Notes: generated by a model not told the origin, from the letters alone. Shown: positions 19,219 through 28,866, counted from the first letter of the stretch. The stretch is 61,262 bases of DNA from Burkholderiales bacterium (GCA_030602985.1 JAUVYR010000002.1:1-61262), one strand, 5' to 3'. A program made the numbers and translations.

Positions 19219-21516
19219 TCAACGTTTGCCTTTTTTCGATTTGTTCATGTCCCGGCTGGATTTTGCCGCAACCCCTAGGCCACGAGCACCCGGTTCACGA
19301 TTTTTTGTGCGTCTGGGCGTGGAGTACGCAGACACATCCGAGGCCGATCGGTTTTTCCTGGGAGAGCGGCCCGTCCCAGCGTCAGACGACACTTCCCCAT
19401 GCTTGTCGCGCATGGCGCGCAGCATCAGCTCATCCTCGCCGCGGACCAGCCGGAAGTCCACCCGTCGACCATCCAGGTCCACGCGGCTGACCTGCACATG
19501 CACTTTGGAGCCCAGGGCATAGCGGATACCCGTGCGTTCACCACGCAACTCCTGCCGGGCTTCGTCAAACCGGAAGTACTCCCCCCCCAGTTCGGTGATA
19601 TGCACCAGCCCTTCCACGTAGAGGCTGTCCAGAGTGACAAAAAGGCCAAAACTCGTGACCGCGCTGACCACGCCCGTGAATTCTTCACCCAGGCGTTCGC
19701 GCATGTATTTGCATTTCAACCAGGCTTCCACATCGCGGCTGGCTTCGTCGGCCCGGCGCTCGTTGGCACTGCAGTGCAAGCCCGCCGCCTGCCATCCCAT
19801 CATTTCGGCGCTGGTGCGGTGCGCATGGGCTTTTTCAACCGCTGATGGCCCCCTGGACGCCAAGCGCTTGGACAGCTTGGCCTGGGCTTCGCCGGGTGTG
19901 GGCAAAGCGGGCAAGTGGTACTTGCGCTCATGGAGCAAGGCCTTGATCACCCGATGCACCAGCAGATCCGGATACCGACGAATGGGACTGGTGAAATGGG
20001 TATAGGCCTCAAAAGCCAGACCAAAGTGGCCGCTGTTGTAGGGGGTATAGATCGCCTGCTGCATCGAGCGCAACAACATCTGGTGAATCTGCGCCGCATC
20101 GGGCCGATCCTGAGTCATGTGGGCCAGTTGCTGAAAATCCCTGGGGTGCGGGTCGTCGCCGACCGTCTGCTGGACTCCCAGCGCCTTGAGGTACTGGCGC
20201 AGGGTTTCCAGCTTTTCCGGCGTCGGGCCTTCATGCACGCGGAACAGCCCATAGTGCTTGCTTTGTGCAATGAATTCGGCCGAGCACACATTCGCCGCCA
20301 GCATGGCCTCTTCAATCAGTTTGTGCGCGTCGTTGCGGGTCCGCGGCACGATGCGCTCGATTCGCCCCGATTCGTCGCAGACGATCTGGGTTTCGACGGT
20401 CTCGAAGTCCACCGCTCCCCGCTTCTCGCGGCCGGCCAACAAGGCCCGATACACATCGTGCAGGTTCAGCAGATGCGGCACCAACGTCTGGCGCTGCTGG
20501 GCTTCAGGACCCCGTGTGTTTTGCAAAATCGCCGCGACTTCGGTGTAGGTCAGGCGGCCATGACTGAACATCACGGCAGGGTAGAACTGATACGCGTGAA
20601 TTTCGCCTTTCCCCGTGATCAGCATGTCACAGACCATGCACAGCCGCTCGACCTCCGGATTCAGCGAGCACAGGCCGTTGGACAGCTTTTCGGGCAGCAT
20701 GGGAATGACCCGACGCGGGAAATAGACGCTGGTGGCGCGATCGTAGGCATCCACGTCGATGGCATTGCCCGTTTCCACATAATGGCTGACATCGGCAATG
20801 GCCACCAGCAGACGCCAGCCTTTGGCTCGCCCGACTTTGGCGGGCTCGCAATAGACGGCATCGTCAAAATCCCGCGCATCCTCGCCATCGATGGTGACCA
20901 GCGGCACATCGGTCAGGTCGATCCGACCACGCTTGTCTGCCGGACGCACTTTGTCGGGCAAGGCGCGCGCCAGGGCCAGCGCCGCTTCTGAAAACTCATG
21001 TGGCACGCCGTACTTGCGCACCGCGATCTCGATTTCCATGCCTGGGTCATCGATATCGCCAAGCACCTCCTTGACCCGACCCACCGGCTGCCCAAACAAG
21101 GCAGGGGGCTCTGTCAGTTGCACCACCACCACTTGGCCGGGCTTGGCCGACCCGGTGGCGCCCTTGGGAATCAGGACATCCTGACCGTAGCGCTTGTCCT
21201 CGGGCGCCACGAGCCAGACGCCGCTTTCCTGGAGCAGACGGCCAATGATGGGCGCATCGGAGCGCTGGATGATTTCGGTGACGCGACCTTCTGGGCGCCC
21301 ACGTCGGTCGTAACGCACAACCCGAGCCTTCACACGGTCTTTGTGCAGGACGGCACGCATTTCATTCGGGGGCAGGTACAGGTCGGGCTGACCATCGTCG
21401 CGGACGACAAAACCGTGTCCGTCACGGTGGCCGTTGACCACCCCTTCAAACTCGGACAACAGGCTGTTCTGGATTTTTTCTTTCACTCGGACTTCTTGCT
21501 CGCTGCAGGCACTCAC
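19219..21516 (-). CDS. rnr: Ribonuclease R
   Basis: RNase R degrades structured RNA 3' to 5' and acts in rRNA and tmRNA-linked quality control. The 765-residue product has N-terminal cold-shock domains (about 20-170), the catalytic RNB domain with TIDGEDARDFDDAVYC near residue 210 carrying the metal-binding Asp cluster, a C-terminal S1 domain (EEFTGVVSAVTSFGLFVTL, about 610-690) and a basic disordered tail. The start is non-ATG: GTG at 21516, or GTG at 21486 (VKEKIQNSLL). It diverges from tRNA-Leu with 28 bases between. Confidence 0.95.
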   Translation of the reverse strand: MSACSEQEVRVKEKIQNSLLSEFEGVVNGHRDGHGFVVRDDGQPDLYLPPNEMRAVLHKDRVKARVVRYDRRGRPEGRVTEIIQRSDAPIIGRLLQESGVWLVAPEDKRYGQDVLIPKGATGSAKPGQVVVVQLTEPPALFGQPVGRVKEVLGDIDDPGMEIEIAVRKYGVPHEFSEAALALARALPDKVRPADKRGRIDLTDVPLVTIDGEDARDFDDAVYCEPAKVGRAKGWRLLVAIADVSHYVETGNAIDVDAYDRATSVYFPRRVIPMLPEKLSNGLCSLNPEVERLCMVCDMLITGKGEIHAYQFYPAVMFSHGRLTYTEVAAILQNTRGPEAQQRQTLVPHLLNLHDVYRALLAGREKRGAVDFETVETQIVCDESGRIERIVPRTRNDAHKLIEEAMLAANVCSAEFIAQSKHYGLFRVHEGPTPEKLETLRQYLKALGVQQTVGDDPHPRDFQQLAHMTQDRPDAAQIHQMLLRSMQQAIYTPYNSGHFGLAFEAYTHFTSPIRRYPDLLVHRVIKALLHERKYHLPALPTPGEAQAKLSKRLASRGPSAVEKAHAHRTSAEMMGWQAAGLHCSANERRADEASRDVEAWLKCKYMRERLGEEFTGVVSAVTSFGLFVTLDSLYVEGLVHITELGGEYFRFDEARQELRGERTGIRYALGSKVHVQVSRVDLDGRRVDFRLVRGEDELMLRAMRDKHGEVSSDAGTGRSPRKNRSASDVSAYSTPRRTKNREPGARGLGVAAKSSRDMNKSKKGKR

Positions 21517-21522
21517 CCGTGC

Positions 21523-21528
21523 TATAAT
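21523..21528 (+). promoter_or_regulatory. tRNA-Leu promoter -10 (TATAAT)
   Basis: A consensus TATAAT precedes the tRNA-Leu 5' end by 16 bases, so transcription would start about ten bases upstream of the mature tRNA. The -35 is weak: a TTGCTC at 21496-21501 is 21 bases away. The whole element lies in or next to the rnr 5' end on the other strand. Confidence 0.65.
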
Positions 21529-21544
21529 TTCAGCTTATCTGAAA

Positions 21545-21629
<85 letters not shown>

Positions 21630-21640
21630 CCTACATTCAA

Positions 21641-21666
21641 GCCTGCGACGACTCGCAGGCTTTTTT
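21641..21666 (+). terminator. Intrinsic terminator of tRNA-Leu
   Basis: GCCTGCGA-CGAC-TCGCAGGC forms an 8-bp stem followed by TTTTTT on the plus strand, 11 bases after the tRNA CCA end. On the opposite strand it follows the rimO stop but lacks a good U-run. Confidence 0.88.
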
Positions 21667-21670
21667 GTTG

Positions 21671-23053
21671 TCAGACCGGCATGCCGATCAAGTCATGCCC
21701 CTGCGCCGAGACGATGCGCGCCTTGACGAAGTCTCCGACTCTATAGGTTTTGCTGGCCTTTTCAGGTGGCAACAAGCGAACCAGGCCATCAATTTCAGGC
21801 GCATCGGCATAGCTGCGCCCAATGCCGCCCTTCTTACCCAGACCAGACGCCTGATCCACCAGCACCTGCATGGTGGCGCCCACCCGCCGGCTCAACCGTT
21901 GGGTTGACATCTCTTCTGCCACTGCCATGAACCGCGCACGGCGCTCCTCCCGCACAGGATCAGGCACCGGGCCCTCGATCGCATTGGCCGCCGCGCCTTC
22001 AACGGGCGAATAGGCAAAACACCCTGCCCGATCGATCTGCGCTTCACGCACAAAATCCAGCAGGTGCTGGAATTCGGCTTCGGTTTCACCAGGGAAACCG
22101 GCAATGAAGGTGCTTCGCACCACGATTTCCGGACAGATCTCGCGCCAGCGCTGGATGCGCTCCAGGTTGCGCTCCCCACTGGCTGGACGCTTCATGCGGC
22201 GCAGCACATCGGGGTGGCTGTGTTGCAGGGGGACATCCAGGTAAGGCAGGATCAGTCCCTGTGCCATCAGCGGCACGACTTCATCCACATGCGGGTAGGG
22301 ATAGACGTAGTGCAAACGAACCCAGGCCCCATAGCCACGCGCCAGTTCACCCAGAGCGGCCACCAGGTCCAGCATCCGGGTCTTCACGGGTTTGCCATCC
22401 CAGAAACCGGTCCGGTATTTCACGTCCACCCCATAAGCGGACGTGTCCTGGCTGACCACCAGCAACTCTTTCACCCCTGCCTCGAACAGCTTGCGCGCCT
22501 CGGTCAGCACATCGCCGACCGGACGGCTGACCAGGTCGCCGCGCATCGAAGGAATGATGCAGAAAGTACAACGGTGGTTGCACCCCTCGCTGATCTTGAG
22601 GTAGGCGTAATGCTTCGGGGTGAGCTTGATGCCCTGAGGCGGCACCAGATCGACAAAGGGGTCGTGCGGTTTGGGCAGATGCTTGTGAACCGCCTCCATG
22701 ACCTCATGCGTGGCATGAGGCCCGGTCACGGCCAGCACGGACGGATGGACTTCCTGCACCAGATTGCCACCGCCTTCGCTGGCACGCGCCCCCAGACATC
22801 CGGTCACGATCACCTTGCCGTTTTCGGCCAGGGCTTCACCGATGGTGTCCAGACTTTCCTTCACCGCATCGTCAATGAAGCCGCAGGTGTTGACGATGAC
22901 GAGATCCGCGCCTTCAAAGGTCTTGCTGGTCTGGTAACCCTCTGCGCTGAGCTGTGTGAGGATGAGTTCGGAATCCGTGAGTGCCTTGGGACAACCCAGG
23001 CTCACAAAGCCGACTTTAGGAATGGTTGGGGATGGGGAGACGAGTTCGGTCAT
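21671..23053 (-). CDS. rimO: Ribosomal protein S12 methylthiotransferase
   Basis: RimO is a radical-SAM enzyme that methylthiolates an Asp of ribosomal protein S12. The 460-residue protein has the N-terminal MTTase domain ([38 protein letters not shown], giving three Cys for the auxiliary cluster), the radical SAM motif CNHRCTFC near residue 160, and a C-terminal TRAM domain (about 390-460). The [10 protein letters not shown] segment favours RimO over MiaB. It lies 19 bases after phaR on the same strand. Confidence 0.96.
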   Translation of the reverse strand: MTELVSPSPTIPKVGFVSLGCPKALTDSELILTQLSAEGYQTSKTFEGADLVIVNTCGFIDDAVKESLDTIGEALAENGKVIVTGCLGARASEGGGNLVQEVHPSVLAVTGPHATHEVMEAVHKHLPKPHDPFVDLVPPQGIKLTPKHYAYLKISEGCNHRCTFCIIPSMRGDLVSRPVGDVLTEARKLFEAGVKELLVVSQDTSAYGVDVKYRTGFWDGKPVKTRMLDLVAALGELARGYGAWVRLHYVYPYPHVDEVVPLMAQGLILPYLDVPLQHSHPDVLRRMKRPASGERNLERIQRWREICPEIVVRSTFIAGFPGETEAEFQHLLDFVREAQIDRAGCFAYSPVEGAAANAIEGPVPDPVREERRARFMAVAEEMSTQRLSRRVGATMQVLVDQASGLGKKGGIGRSYADAPEIDGLVRLLPPEKASKTYRVGDFVKARIVSAQGHDLIGMPV

Positions 23054-23072
23054 GGGTACCGATTGTCTCAGG

Positions 23073-23573
23073 TCAGCGCTTCACCCCCATGGCCTCCAGC
23101 ATTTTTTCCTGCATCTGGGTGAATGCACTCATGCCTGCCATGCCAGGCATCACAGGGGTTTGCATACCCATGAATTGTTGCCAGAGTTCGGGGGAAAAGC
23201 CTTTGGATGGGTCAGCAACGGATTTTTGCAGGTCCATGAAGAGCTGCAGATTCTTCTCCAGATAGGTACCCATGTATCCCTGCATGGCATGCCCATAAAA
23301 CCGAATGAGATTGGCCAGCATGCTTTCGGAAAACAGCGGGACACCGGCCGTTTCCTCTTCCAGAATGATCTGCAAAAGAATGCTTCGAGTCAGGTCATCG
23401 CCACTTTTGGCATCACGGACCACAAACGACTCGCCTCGCATGACAATTGCCTTGACTTCTGCCAAGGTGATGTAGGAGGACGAGTTGGTATCGTACAGGC
23501 GACGGTTCGGATATTTTTTGATGATACGCACTGTTGGGCCGGACGCGGCCGTATCGGCCTCTTGTTTCTGCAC
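23073..23573 (-). CDS. phaR: Polyhydroxyalkanoate synthesis repressor PhaR
   Basis: PhaR senses PHB granules and represses phasin and other PHA genes. The 166-residue protein has the conserved N-terminal DNA-binding domain [20 protein letters not shown] near 16-35, the PHB-accumulation regulatory domain (about 65-125) and a Met/Gln-rich C-terminus. The start is a GTG at 23573 with GAGGAG 8 bases upstream. A good promoter and a palindromic site precede it. No phaC, phaA or phasin gene is in this window. Confidence 0.93.
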   Translation of the reverse strand: MQKQEADTAASGPTVRIIKKYPNRRLYDTNSSSYITLAEVKAIVMRGESFVVRDAKSGDDLTRSILLQIILEEETAGVPLFSESMLANLIRFYGHAMQGYMGTYLEKNLQLFMDLQKSVADPSKGFSPELWQQFMGMQTPVMPGMAGMSAFTQMQEKMLEAMGVKR

Positions 23574-23600
23574 GGATCTGACTCCTCTGATGGGATAAGC

Positions 23601-23618
23601 CGTTCAGTTAACTGAACG
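23601..23618. promoter_or_regulatory. 18-bp perfect palindrome upstream of phaR (candidate operator)
   Basis: CGTTCAGTTAACTGAACG is self-complementary over all 18 bases. It lies just downstream of the predicted phaR transcription start and about 28 bases before the GTG. Size and symmetry resemble operators of TetR-type or other dimeric repressors. Autoregulation by PhaR is possible, but I cannot match it to a known PhaR site. Confidence 0.6.
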
Positions 23619-23639
23619 TTAGCGACACAAAACGGACTC

Positions 23640-23669
23640 ATTGTAGGCATGACCGGCCAGGATCGCCAA
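23640..23669 (-). promoter_or_regulatory. Predicted sigma-70 promoter of phaR
   Basis: On the minus strand TTGGCG (23664-23669), an 18-base spacer and TACAAT (23640-23645) make a good sigma-70 promoter. The start of transcription would be near 23633, placing the palindrome at roughly +15 to +32, suited to repression. Confidence 0.6.
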
Positions 23670-23731
23670 CACGACAGCTTTGGAAGTAGGCTGCAGCTAA
23701 TATGATCAACTTTCATCGACAAGGATTGAGG

Positions 23732-24475
23732 ATGAAGCGACTCGAGGGAAAAGTAGCCCTGATCACTGGCGCAGGACAAGGCATCGGCCGCGCCACGGCC
23801 ATCAAGTTTGCAAGCGAAGGTGCGGTGGTGGTGGCCTGTGATGTTCGAGAAGAACACATTCATGACACCGTTGACCTGTGCAGGTCTTCAGGTGCAAAAG
23901 CCCTTGGACTGGTGATGGATGTCACCGATCGCTCGCAGGTGGACACGACCGTCAAGACCCTACTGGAGCGGTTTCAGCGGCTGGACATCCTGGTCAACAA
24001 TGCCGGCATCACACAGGACGCCCGTTTGCAGAAGATGACGCTCGAACAGTTTGACCGCGTGGTGGATGTCAACCTACGAGGGGTTTTTCACTGCAGCCAG
24101 GCCGCGGCCGATGTCATGGTGTTGCAAGGCAGCGGCGTCATTCTCAATGCCTCATCGGTGGTGGGCATCTACGGCAATTTTGGACAGACCAACTACGCCG
24201 CGACCAAATTCGGCGTGATTGGATTCACCAAGACGTGGAGTCGGGAGCTCGGCCCCAAGGGCATCCGCGTGAACGCAGTGGCTCCAGGATTTGTGGACAC
24301 CCCCATTCTGCGGACCATTCCCGAAAAAGTACTCAAAGAGATGGAAAACAAAGTACCGTTGAAGCGGCTGGGTACCCCAGAGGAAATCGCCAACGTCTAC
24401 GCTTTCCTGGCCAGTGACGAGGCCAGTTACATCAATGGGGCAGTCATTGAAGTGTGTGGCGGAATGACCGTTTAA
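23732..24475 (+). CDS. SDR-family 3-oxoacyl-ACP / acetoacetyl-CoA reductase-like
   Basis: A 247-residue short-chain dehydrogenase. It shows the Rossmann motif TGAGQGIG near residue 12, NNAGIT, the catalytic Ser in LNASSVVG, and YAATK with catalytic Tyr and Lys. DFabG-like features include NVNLRGVF-type residues and the C-terminal GGMTV. It should reduce a 3-ketoacyl thioester with NADPH; nearness to phaR hints at PHA or fatty-acid use but does not prove it. ATG 23732 has AAGGA six bases upstream. Its stop overlaps the convergent rlmB stop by four bases. Confidence 0.9.
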   Translation: MKRLEGKVALITGAGQGIGRATAIKFASEGAVVVACDVREEHIHDTVDLCRSSGAKALGLVMDVTDRSQVDTTVKTLLERFQRLDILVNNAGITQDARLQKMTLEQFDRVVDVNLRGVFHCSQAAADVMVLQGSGVILNASSVVGIYGNFGQTNYAATKFGVIGFTKTWSRELGPKGIRVNAVAPGFVDTPILRTIPEKVLKEMENKVPLKRLGTPEEIANVYAFLASDEASYINGAVIEVCGGMTV

Positions 24476-25227
24476 GCACTCACCGTGCGCTGGCGCATGG
24501 CTTCATAGAGGCAGACGGCACTGGCCACCGACACATTCAGGCTTTCGACGGCGCCTTGCATCGGAATGCGGATGAGTTCATCGCAAGTCTTGCGGGTGAG
24601 TTGGCGCATGCCTGGCCCTTCTGCCCCGAGCACCAGTGCCACCGGGCCTTTGAGATCCACCTGATAGAGCGTTTTGGGGGCATCGTCGCTGGTGCCGATG
24701 ATCCAGATGTTGCGCTCCTTCAGCTCGTTGAGCGTGCGCGCCAGATTCGTGACCATGAAATAAGGCACCGTCTCGGCCGCCCCACTGGCGACCTTGGCCA
24801 CCGTGGCATTGATGCCCGCCGCGTGGTCCTTGGGTGCAATGACCGCCTGCGCACCCGCGCCGTCGGCCACCCGGAGGCAAGCCCCCAGGTTGTGCGGGTC
24901 GGTCACGCCATCCAGCACCAGCAGCAGAGGGGGCTGGCCGCTGCCCTGCTCCAGTTGGTCCAGCAGGTCATCCAGTGAACGGGCCTGCGCCACAGGCTGG
25001 ACACGAGCAGCCACCCCCTGATGCCCATGGCTGCCCGCCAGTTTGGCGATGCGCAGGCTGTCAGCTTCGATCAGGCGTGCGCCAGCCTCTTTGGCACGCT
25101 CCAGAAACTGCTTCATCCGCGCATCTCGGCGCGTCGGGTCTACGTAAATCTCGATGATGGAGGCGGGCGAGGTCTTCAGACGCACGCCCACGGCATGAAA
25201 GCCGAACAGCACTTTGGGGGATGACAT
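24472..25227 (-). CDS. rlmB: 23S rRNA (guanosine-2251 2'-O)-methyltransferase
   Basis: RlmB methylates G2251 in the 23S rRNA P loop. The 251-residue SPOUT enzyme has the small N-terminal substrate-binding domain ([13 protein letters not shown], 1-85) and the catalytic domain with [31 protein letters not shown] and [19 protein letters not shown] 25227 gives the usual start [13 protein letters not shown]. It is 10 bases downstream of the ABC ATPase gene and converges on the SDR gene with overlapping stops. Confidence 0.95.
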   Translation of the reverse strand: MSSPKVLFGFHAVGVRLKTSPASIIEIYVDPTRRDARMKQFLERAKEAGARLIEADSLRIAKLAGSHGHQGVAARVQPVAQARSLDDLLDQLEQGSGQPPLLLVLDGVTDPHNLGACLRVADGAGAQAVIAPKDHAAGINATVAKVASGAAETVPYFMVTNLARTLNELKERNIWIIGTSDDAPKTLYQVDLKGPVALVLGAEGPGMRQLTRKTCDELIRIPMQGAVESLNVSVASAVCLYEAMRQRTVSA

Positions 25228-25237
25228 CCCGGGATTA

Positions 25238-25927
25238 TCAGGCCTCGGCGGGCTGGGCTTCGCTCGCTCGCCCCGCTTCGATGGTGATGCGCCGTTCGCA
25301 GCGCTGGGCAATGCTGCGGTCGTGCGTCACCAGCACCAGCGTGGTACCGAGTTCGCGGTTGAGATCGAACATCAGTTCCATGACTTTTTCACCGGTGGCG
25401 AAGTCGAGACTGCCGGTGGGTTCATCGGCCAGCAGGACCGCAGGATGCACCACAAAGGCGCGCGCCAGCGCCACCCGTTGCTGTTCGCCACCGGACAGCA
25501 CCCGGGGGTAGCGCGAGAGTCGCTCACCCAGCCCCACGCGTTGCAGCATCTGGGTGGCGGCCTCCCGGGCGTCCTTGCGGCCGGCCAGTTCCAGAGGCAG
25601 CATCACGTTTTCCAGAGCCGTCAGGTTCGCGAGCAATTGAAAGCTCTGGAAGACGAAACCGACCTTCTGGGCACGGACCGCCGCGCGCTGATCTTCGTCC
25701 AGTGCGAAAATATCAATGCCGTCGATGTGAACCGTTCCACGGCTGGGCGTATCCAACCCCGCAACAATGGACAGCAAGGTGCTCTTGCCCGAGCCTGATG
25801 CCCCGACGATCGCCACCGTCTGGCCGCGACGCAATTCCACATTGATGTCGCGCAAGATGTCCAACGTGCCCGTCGCGTCAGTCACGGACTTGAACACATT
25901 GCGAACAGCAATCATCACATCTGACAT
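25238..25927 (-). CDS. ABC transporter ATP-binding protein (LolD/YbbA type)
   Basis: A 229-residue ATPase of the LolD/MacB class. It has Walker [10 protein letters not shown] near 47, a Q-loop VFQSFQL, signature [14 protein letters not shown], Walker [11 protein letters not shown] and H-loop VTHDRS. In enterobacteria the similar ybbA is divergent from tesA and followed by permease ybbP; here tesA is present but no permease gene follows. The ATG at 25927 overlaps the tesA ATG as CATG. A second Met four residues later is an alternative start. Confidence 0.9.
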   Translation of the reverse strand: MSDVMIAVRNVFKSVTDATGTLDILRDINVELRRGQTVAIVGASGSGKSTLLSIVAGLDTPSRGTVHIDGIDIFALDEDQRAAVRAQKVGFVFQSFQLLANLTALENVMLPLELAGRKDAREAATQMLQRVGLGERLSRYPRVLSGGEQQRVALARAFVVHPAVLLADEPTGSLDFATGEKVMELMFDLNRELGTTLVLVTHDRSIAQRCERRITIEAGRASEAQPAEA

Positions 25928-26591
25928 GAAGACTTTCGAAAAATTGAACAGACGACACTTTAACGCGATCGCCCTCGGCGCCTGCGCCACGGGGTTTTGG
26001 CCGGCGTCGGCCCAGGCACAGGCTCGGGAACCCGTGGTACTGATCGTGGGCGATTCCCTGAGTGCCGAGTATGGGCTGCGGCGCGGTGCAGGATGGGTGG
26101 CATTGCTGGAAGCGCGGCTGGTGGCCGAACGCAAGCCCGCAAGGGTGGTGAACGCCAGCATCAGTGGCGACACGACGGCCGGCGGACGCTCCCGTCTGCC
26201 TGCCTTGTTGCGAGCACATCAGCCCGACGTGGTGGTGATCGAGTTGGGAGGCAATGACGCACTCCGCGGTCTGCCCATGCAGATGACCCGTGAGAACCTG
26301 CGCACCATGGTGCAAGCCAGCCAGCAGGCGGGTGCGCGCGTCTTGCTGGTCGGGATGGAAATGCCGCCGAACTACGGGGCTCGATTTGCCGAAGAATTCA
26401 GGCAGGTCTTCGTGGACGTGGCCCGAAGTGAAAACGTGCCCCTGGTGCCGTTCTTCCTGAAGGGCGTGGCCGACGGACCCGATCCCCTTGCCCTCTTCCA
26501 GTCGGACCGCATTCACCCCAACGAAGCGGCCCAGCCCATCATGCTGGACAACGTCTGGCCGAGCCTGCGTCAGCTCCTGGCGCGCGGTTAA
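25926..26591 (+). CDS. tesA: Arylesterase / lysophospholipase TesA-like (SGNH hydrolase)
   Basis: A 221-residue exported SGNH hydrolase able to act on acyl esters or thioesters. SGNH blocks are visible: GDSLSAEYG with nucleophile Ser44, the Gly of SGDTTAGG, GGND, and DRIHPNE with the Asp-His pair near the end. Residues 8-33 look like a Tat-type signal (NRRHFNA, hydrophobic stretch, AQAQA cleavage). It is divergent from the ABC ATPase with start codons sharing two bases. I see no ribosome binding site before the ATG. Confidence 0.9.
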   Translation: MKTFEKLNRRHFNAIALGACATGFWPASAQAQAREPVVLIVGDSLSAEYGLRRGAGWVALLEARLVAERKPARVVNASISGDTTAGGRSRLPALLRAHQPDVVVIELGGNDALRGLPMQMTRENLRTMVQASQQAGARVLLVGMEMPPNYGARFAEEFRQVFVDVARSENVPLVPFFLKGVADGPDPLALFQSDRIHPNEAAQPIMLDNVWPSLRQLLARG

Positions 26592-26600
26592 ACTGGCTGC

Positions 26601-27677
26601 ATGCCTGTCACCTTTTTACCTGCCCATGCGGTGGCCGACCGCCTGGGCAGTTTCGACACTGTCATCGACGCGCGCACGGAAGCCGAATTTGCCGAAGACC
26701 ACCTGCCGGGCGCCGTCAACTGGCCCACGCTGAACAACGAAGAGCGCATCCAGATCGGCACGCTCTACAAGCAGGTCAACCCGTTCGAGGCCAAAAAGCG
26801 GGGGGCTGCGCTGTCCGCCCGCAATATTGCCGCACACATCGAACGTGAGGTGATCGACAAACCCAAGGGCTGGAAGCCATTGGTCTACTGCTGGCGGGGC
26901 GGCAACCGCAGCGGTGCGCTGGCCACGATTCTGGGCGCCATCGGTTTTCAGGTGACCCTGATCGAAGGCGGCTACAAGGCCTGGCGCAACGCACTGCTCG
27001 CAGAGCTGCCCACCCTCGCCCAGCGGCTGCCATATCGGGTGGTGTGCGGCCCCACAGGCTCAGGCAAGACACGGCTGCTGCAGGCGCTGCGCAGTCAGGG
27101 GGCGCAAGTGCTCGACCTGGAAGCCCTGGCTTGCCACCGCAGCTCGGTGCTGGGGCTGATTCCGGGTCAAAGGCAACCCAGCCAGAAACACTTTGATACG
27201 CTGGTCTGGAACGCCTTGCGCCAATTTGACCCTGATCGACCGGTCTATGTGGAAAGCGAGAGCAAAAAGGTGGGCAATCTTCGGGTCCCGGATGGCCTGA
27301 TGGAGGCCATGCGCGCCAGCCCATGCCTGGATCTGCAACTCAGTGATGCAGAACGCGTGGCTCTGCTGATGGAAGATTACGACCACTTTCTGAAGGACAG
27401 CCACTTTTTCTGTGAGCGGCTGGAAACCCTCGTGATGCTGCGGGGCCGGGAAACGATAGACGCCTGGAAGGCCGACGTTCAGCAAGGTCGATCGGCCCAG
27501 GTGGTGCAGGCCTTGCTGCATGTTCACTACGACCCGGTCTACGCCGCTTCGATACGCCGCAATTTTGTGCAGTATCCACAAGCCCTGCCATGTGTCCTGG
27601 CCGACCGGTCAGAGGCCTCGCTGCGGGCACTGGCGGCAACAATCCTGACGGGTCAGTTGAACATCGCCAAGGCCTGA
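26601..27677 (+). CDS. mnmH: tRNA 2-selenouridine synthase
   Basis: MnmH (SelU/YbbB) replaces sulfur by selenium in 2-thiouridine of some tRNA wobble positions, through a geranylated intermediate. The 358-residue protein has an N-terminal rhodanese domain (1-125) with the active-site Cys in YCWRGGNRS near 97 and a C-terminal P-loop domain with GPTGSGKT near 150 and YVESESKKVGNLRVP. It lies nine bases after tesA on the same strand and overlaps the convergent lyase gene by 25 bases. Confidence 0.94.
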   Translation: MPVTFLPAHAVADRLGSFDTVIDARTEAEFAEDHLPGAVNWPTLNNEERIQIGTLYKQVNPFEAKKRGAALSARNIAAHIEREVIDKPKGWKPLVYCWRGGNRSGALATILGAIGFQVTLIEGGYKAWRNALLAELPTLAQRLPYRVVCGPTGSGKTRLLQALRSQGAQVLDLEALACHRSSVLGLIPGQRQPSQKHFDTLVWNALRQFDPDRPVYVESESKKVGNLRVPDGLMEAMRASPCLDLQLSDAERVALLMEDYDHFLKDSHFFCERLETLVMLRGRETIDAWKADVQQGRSAQVVQALLHVHYDPVYAASIRRNFVQYPQALPCVLADRSEASLRALAATILTGQLNIAKA

Positions 27678-28846
27678 GCCAGATCGGCTTGCAGGTCTTC
27701 GACCGCCTCGAGGCCGACGGCAAAACGCACCAGGTGTGGCGCATGTGGCCATGATCGGGTCCGCATGGACGGGATGTGGTAGGGCACGCAGAGGCTGATC
27801 GGGCCCGCCCAGCTATAACCCAGCCGGAAAAGCCGCAGTCGGTCACAGAACGCGTCGACACGGTCGCCACCGATCTCGGGCCGGAAAACCACGCTGAAGA
27901 GGCAGGCGGCGGCCTGGGCATGTTGTTGCCAGTGGTCGTGGCCCGGCGATCCCGGTAAAGCAGGATGAAAAACCTGCGCCACCGCTGCATGATTCGCCAT
28001 CCATTGGGCCAGTTCACGGGTGGCAGCATCCTGGGCGTGGTATCGCAAAGCGATGCTGGGCAAGCCACGCAGAACCGCCTCTGCGTCATTGGCTCCCACC
28101 CCCAGGCCCAGCCGCATATGGGTCAGCAGCAGGCGACGATGCAAGGATTCGTCACGCGTGACGACCGAACCCATCAAGACATCAGCCCCCCCGCTCGGGT
28201 ACTTTGTGAGGGCCTGCATGGACACGTCCACGCCAGACTCAAACGCAGAAAAAGCAATGCCAGCACCCCAGGTGTTGTCCAGTGCGGTCACGATGCGCCG
28301 GGGGTCATCGCCATGGCCGAATCGATCATTGGCCTGCTGAACCACCGCCACCAGGGCAGGCAGGTCCGGATACTCCAGCGTCACCGAGCCGGGCACCTCC
28401 AGCCAGACCAGCCGCGTCGACTCACTGAGCTGGGCCGCCAGATCGGCAGGATTCATGGGGTCGTAAAAACGGTGTCGAATGCCCCAGGCAGCCAACTCCC
28501 CTTCGGCCAGCGTTTTGCCGGGTCCATAGGCGTTATCGGGCAACAGCACCTCGTCACCCGTGCGCAGCAAGGCCATGTCCACCAGCGCAATGGCGGACAA
28601 GCCGCTCGGCGTCAGGAGCGCAAAGCGACCGCCTTCGAGCGTGGCGATGCGCTCTTCCAGCGTGAATGTGGTCGGTGTGCCGTGCAGACCGTAGGTATAG
28701 GCCGACTTGTCCTTCCAGTCGCGCTCGCGCATGGCGGCCACGCTGGGGAAGATGACCGTGGACGCCTTGTGCACCCCGGGCGCCAGGGCCTCGAATTCGG
28801 CGGGCGGCCGATAAGGGTGGTGGATCAGCTCGGTGGAGAGGGACAT
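27653..28846 (-). CDS. metC: Cystathionine beta-lyase-like PLP enzyme
   Basis: A 397-residue Cys/Met-metabolism PLP enzyme, probably splitting cystathionine to homocysteine, pyruvate and ammonia. It has TYGLHGTPTTFTLEERIATLEGG in pieces near 50-75, PDNAYGPGK, TALDNTWGAG with the PLP-binding Asp, and LTKYPSGGADVLMG with the Schiff-base Lys. The start at ATG 28846 (MSLSTELIHHPY) matches the family; the longer frame crosses into the phosphoribosyltransferase gene. The precise substrate is uncertain. Its 3' end overlaps mnmH. Confidence 0.88.
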   Translation of the reverse strand: MSLSTELIHHPYRPPAEFEALAPGVHKASTVIFPSVAAMRERDWKDKSAYTYGLHGTPTTFTLEERIATLEGGRFALLTPSGLSAIALVDMALLRTGDEVLLPDNAYGPGKTLAEGELAAWGIRHRFYDPMNPADLAAQLSESTRLVWLEVPGSVTLEYPDLPALVAVVQQANDRFGHGDDPRRIVTALDNTWGAGIAFSAFESGVDVSMQALTKYPSGGADVLMGSVVTRDESLHRRLLLTHMRLGLGVGANDAEAVLRGLPSIALRYHAQDAATRELAQWMANHAAVAQVFHPALPGSPGHDHWQQHAQAAACLFSVVFRPEIGGDRVDAFCDRLRLFRLGYSWAGPISLCVPYHIPSMRTRSWPHAPHLVRFAVGLEAVEDLQADLAQALAMFN

Positions 28847-28866
28847 GCAGCTGGAGCCGGCAGAGA

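Noticed and set aside
21641-21670. Terminator of rimO on the minus strand
   Set aside because: The hairpin is good, but the minus strand shows TTGAAT instead of a U-run, so I assign it only to the tRNA on the plus strand.
21671-23053. MiaB instead of RimO
   Set aside because: The N-terminal segment [16 protein letters not shown] is typical of RimO, and MiaB-specific features were not seen.
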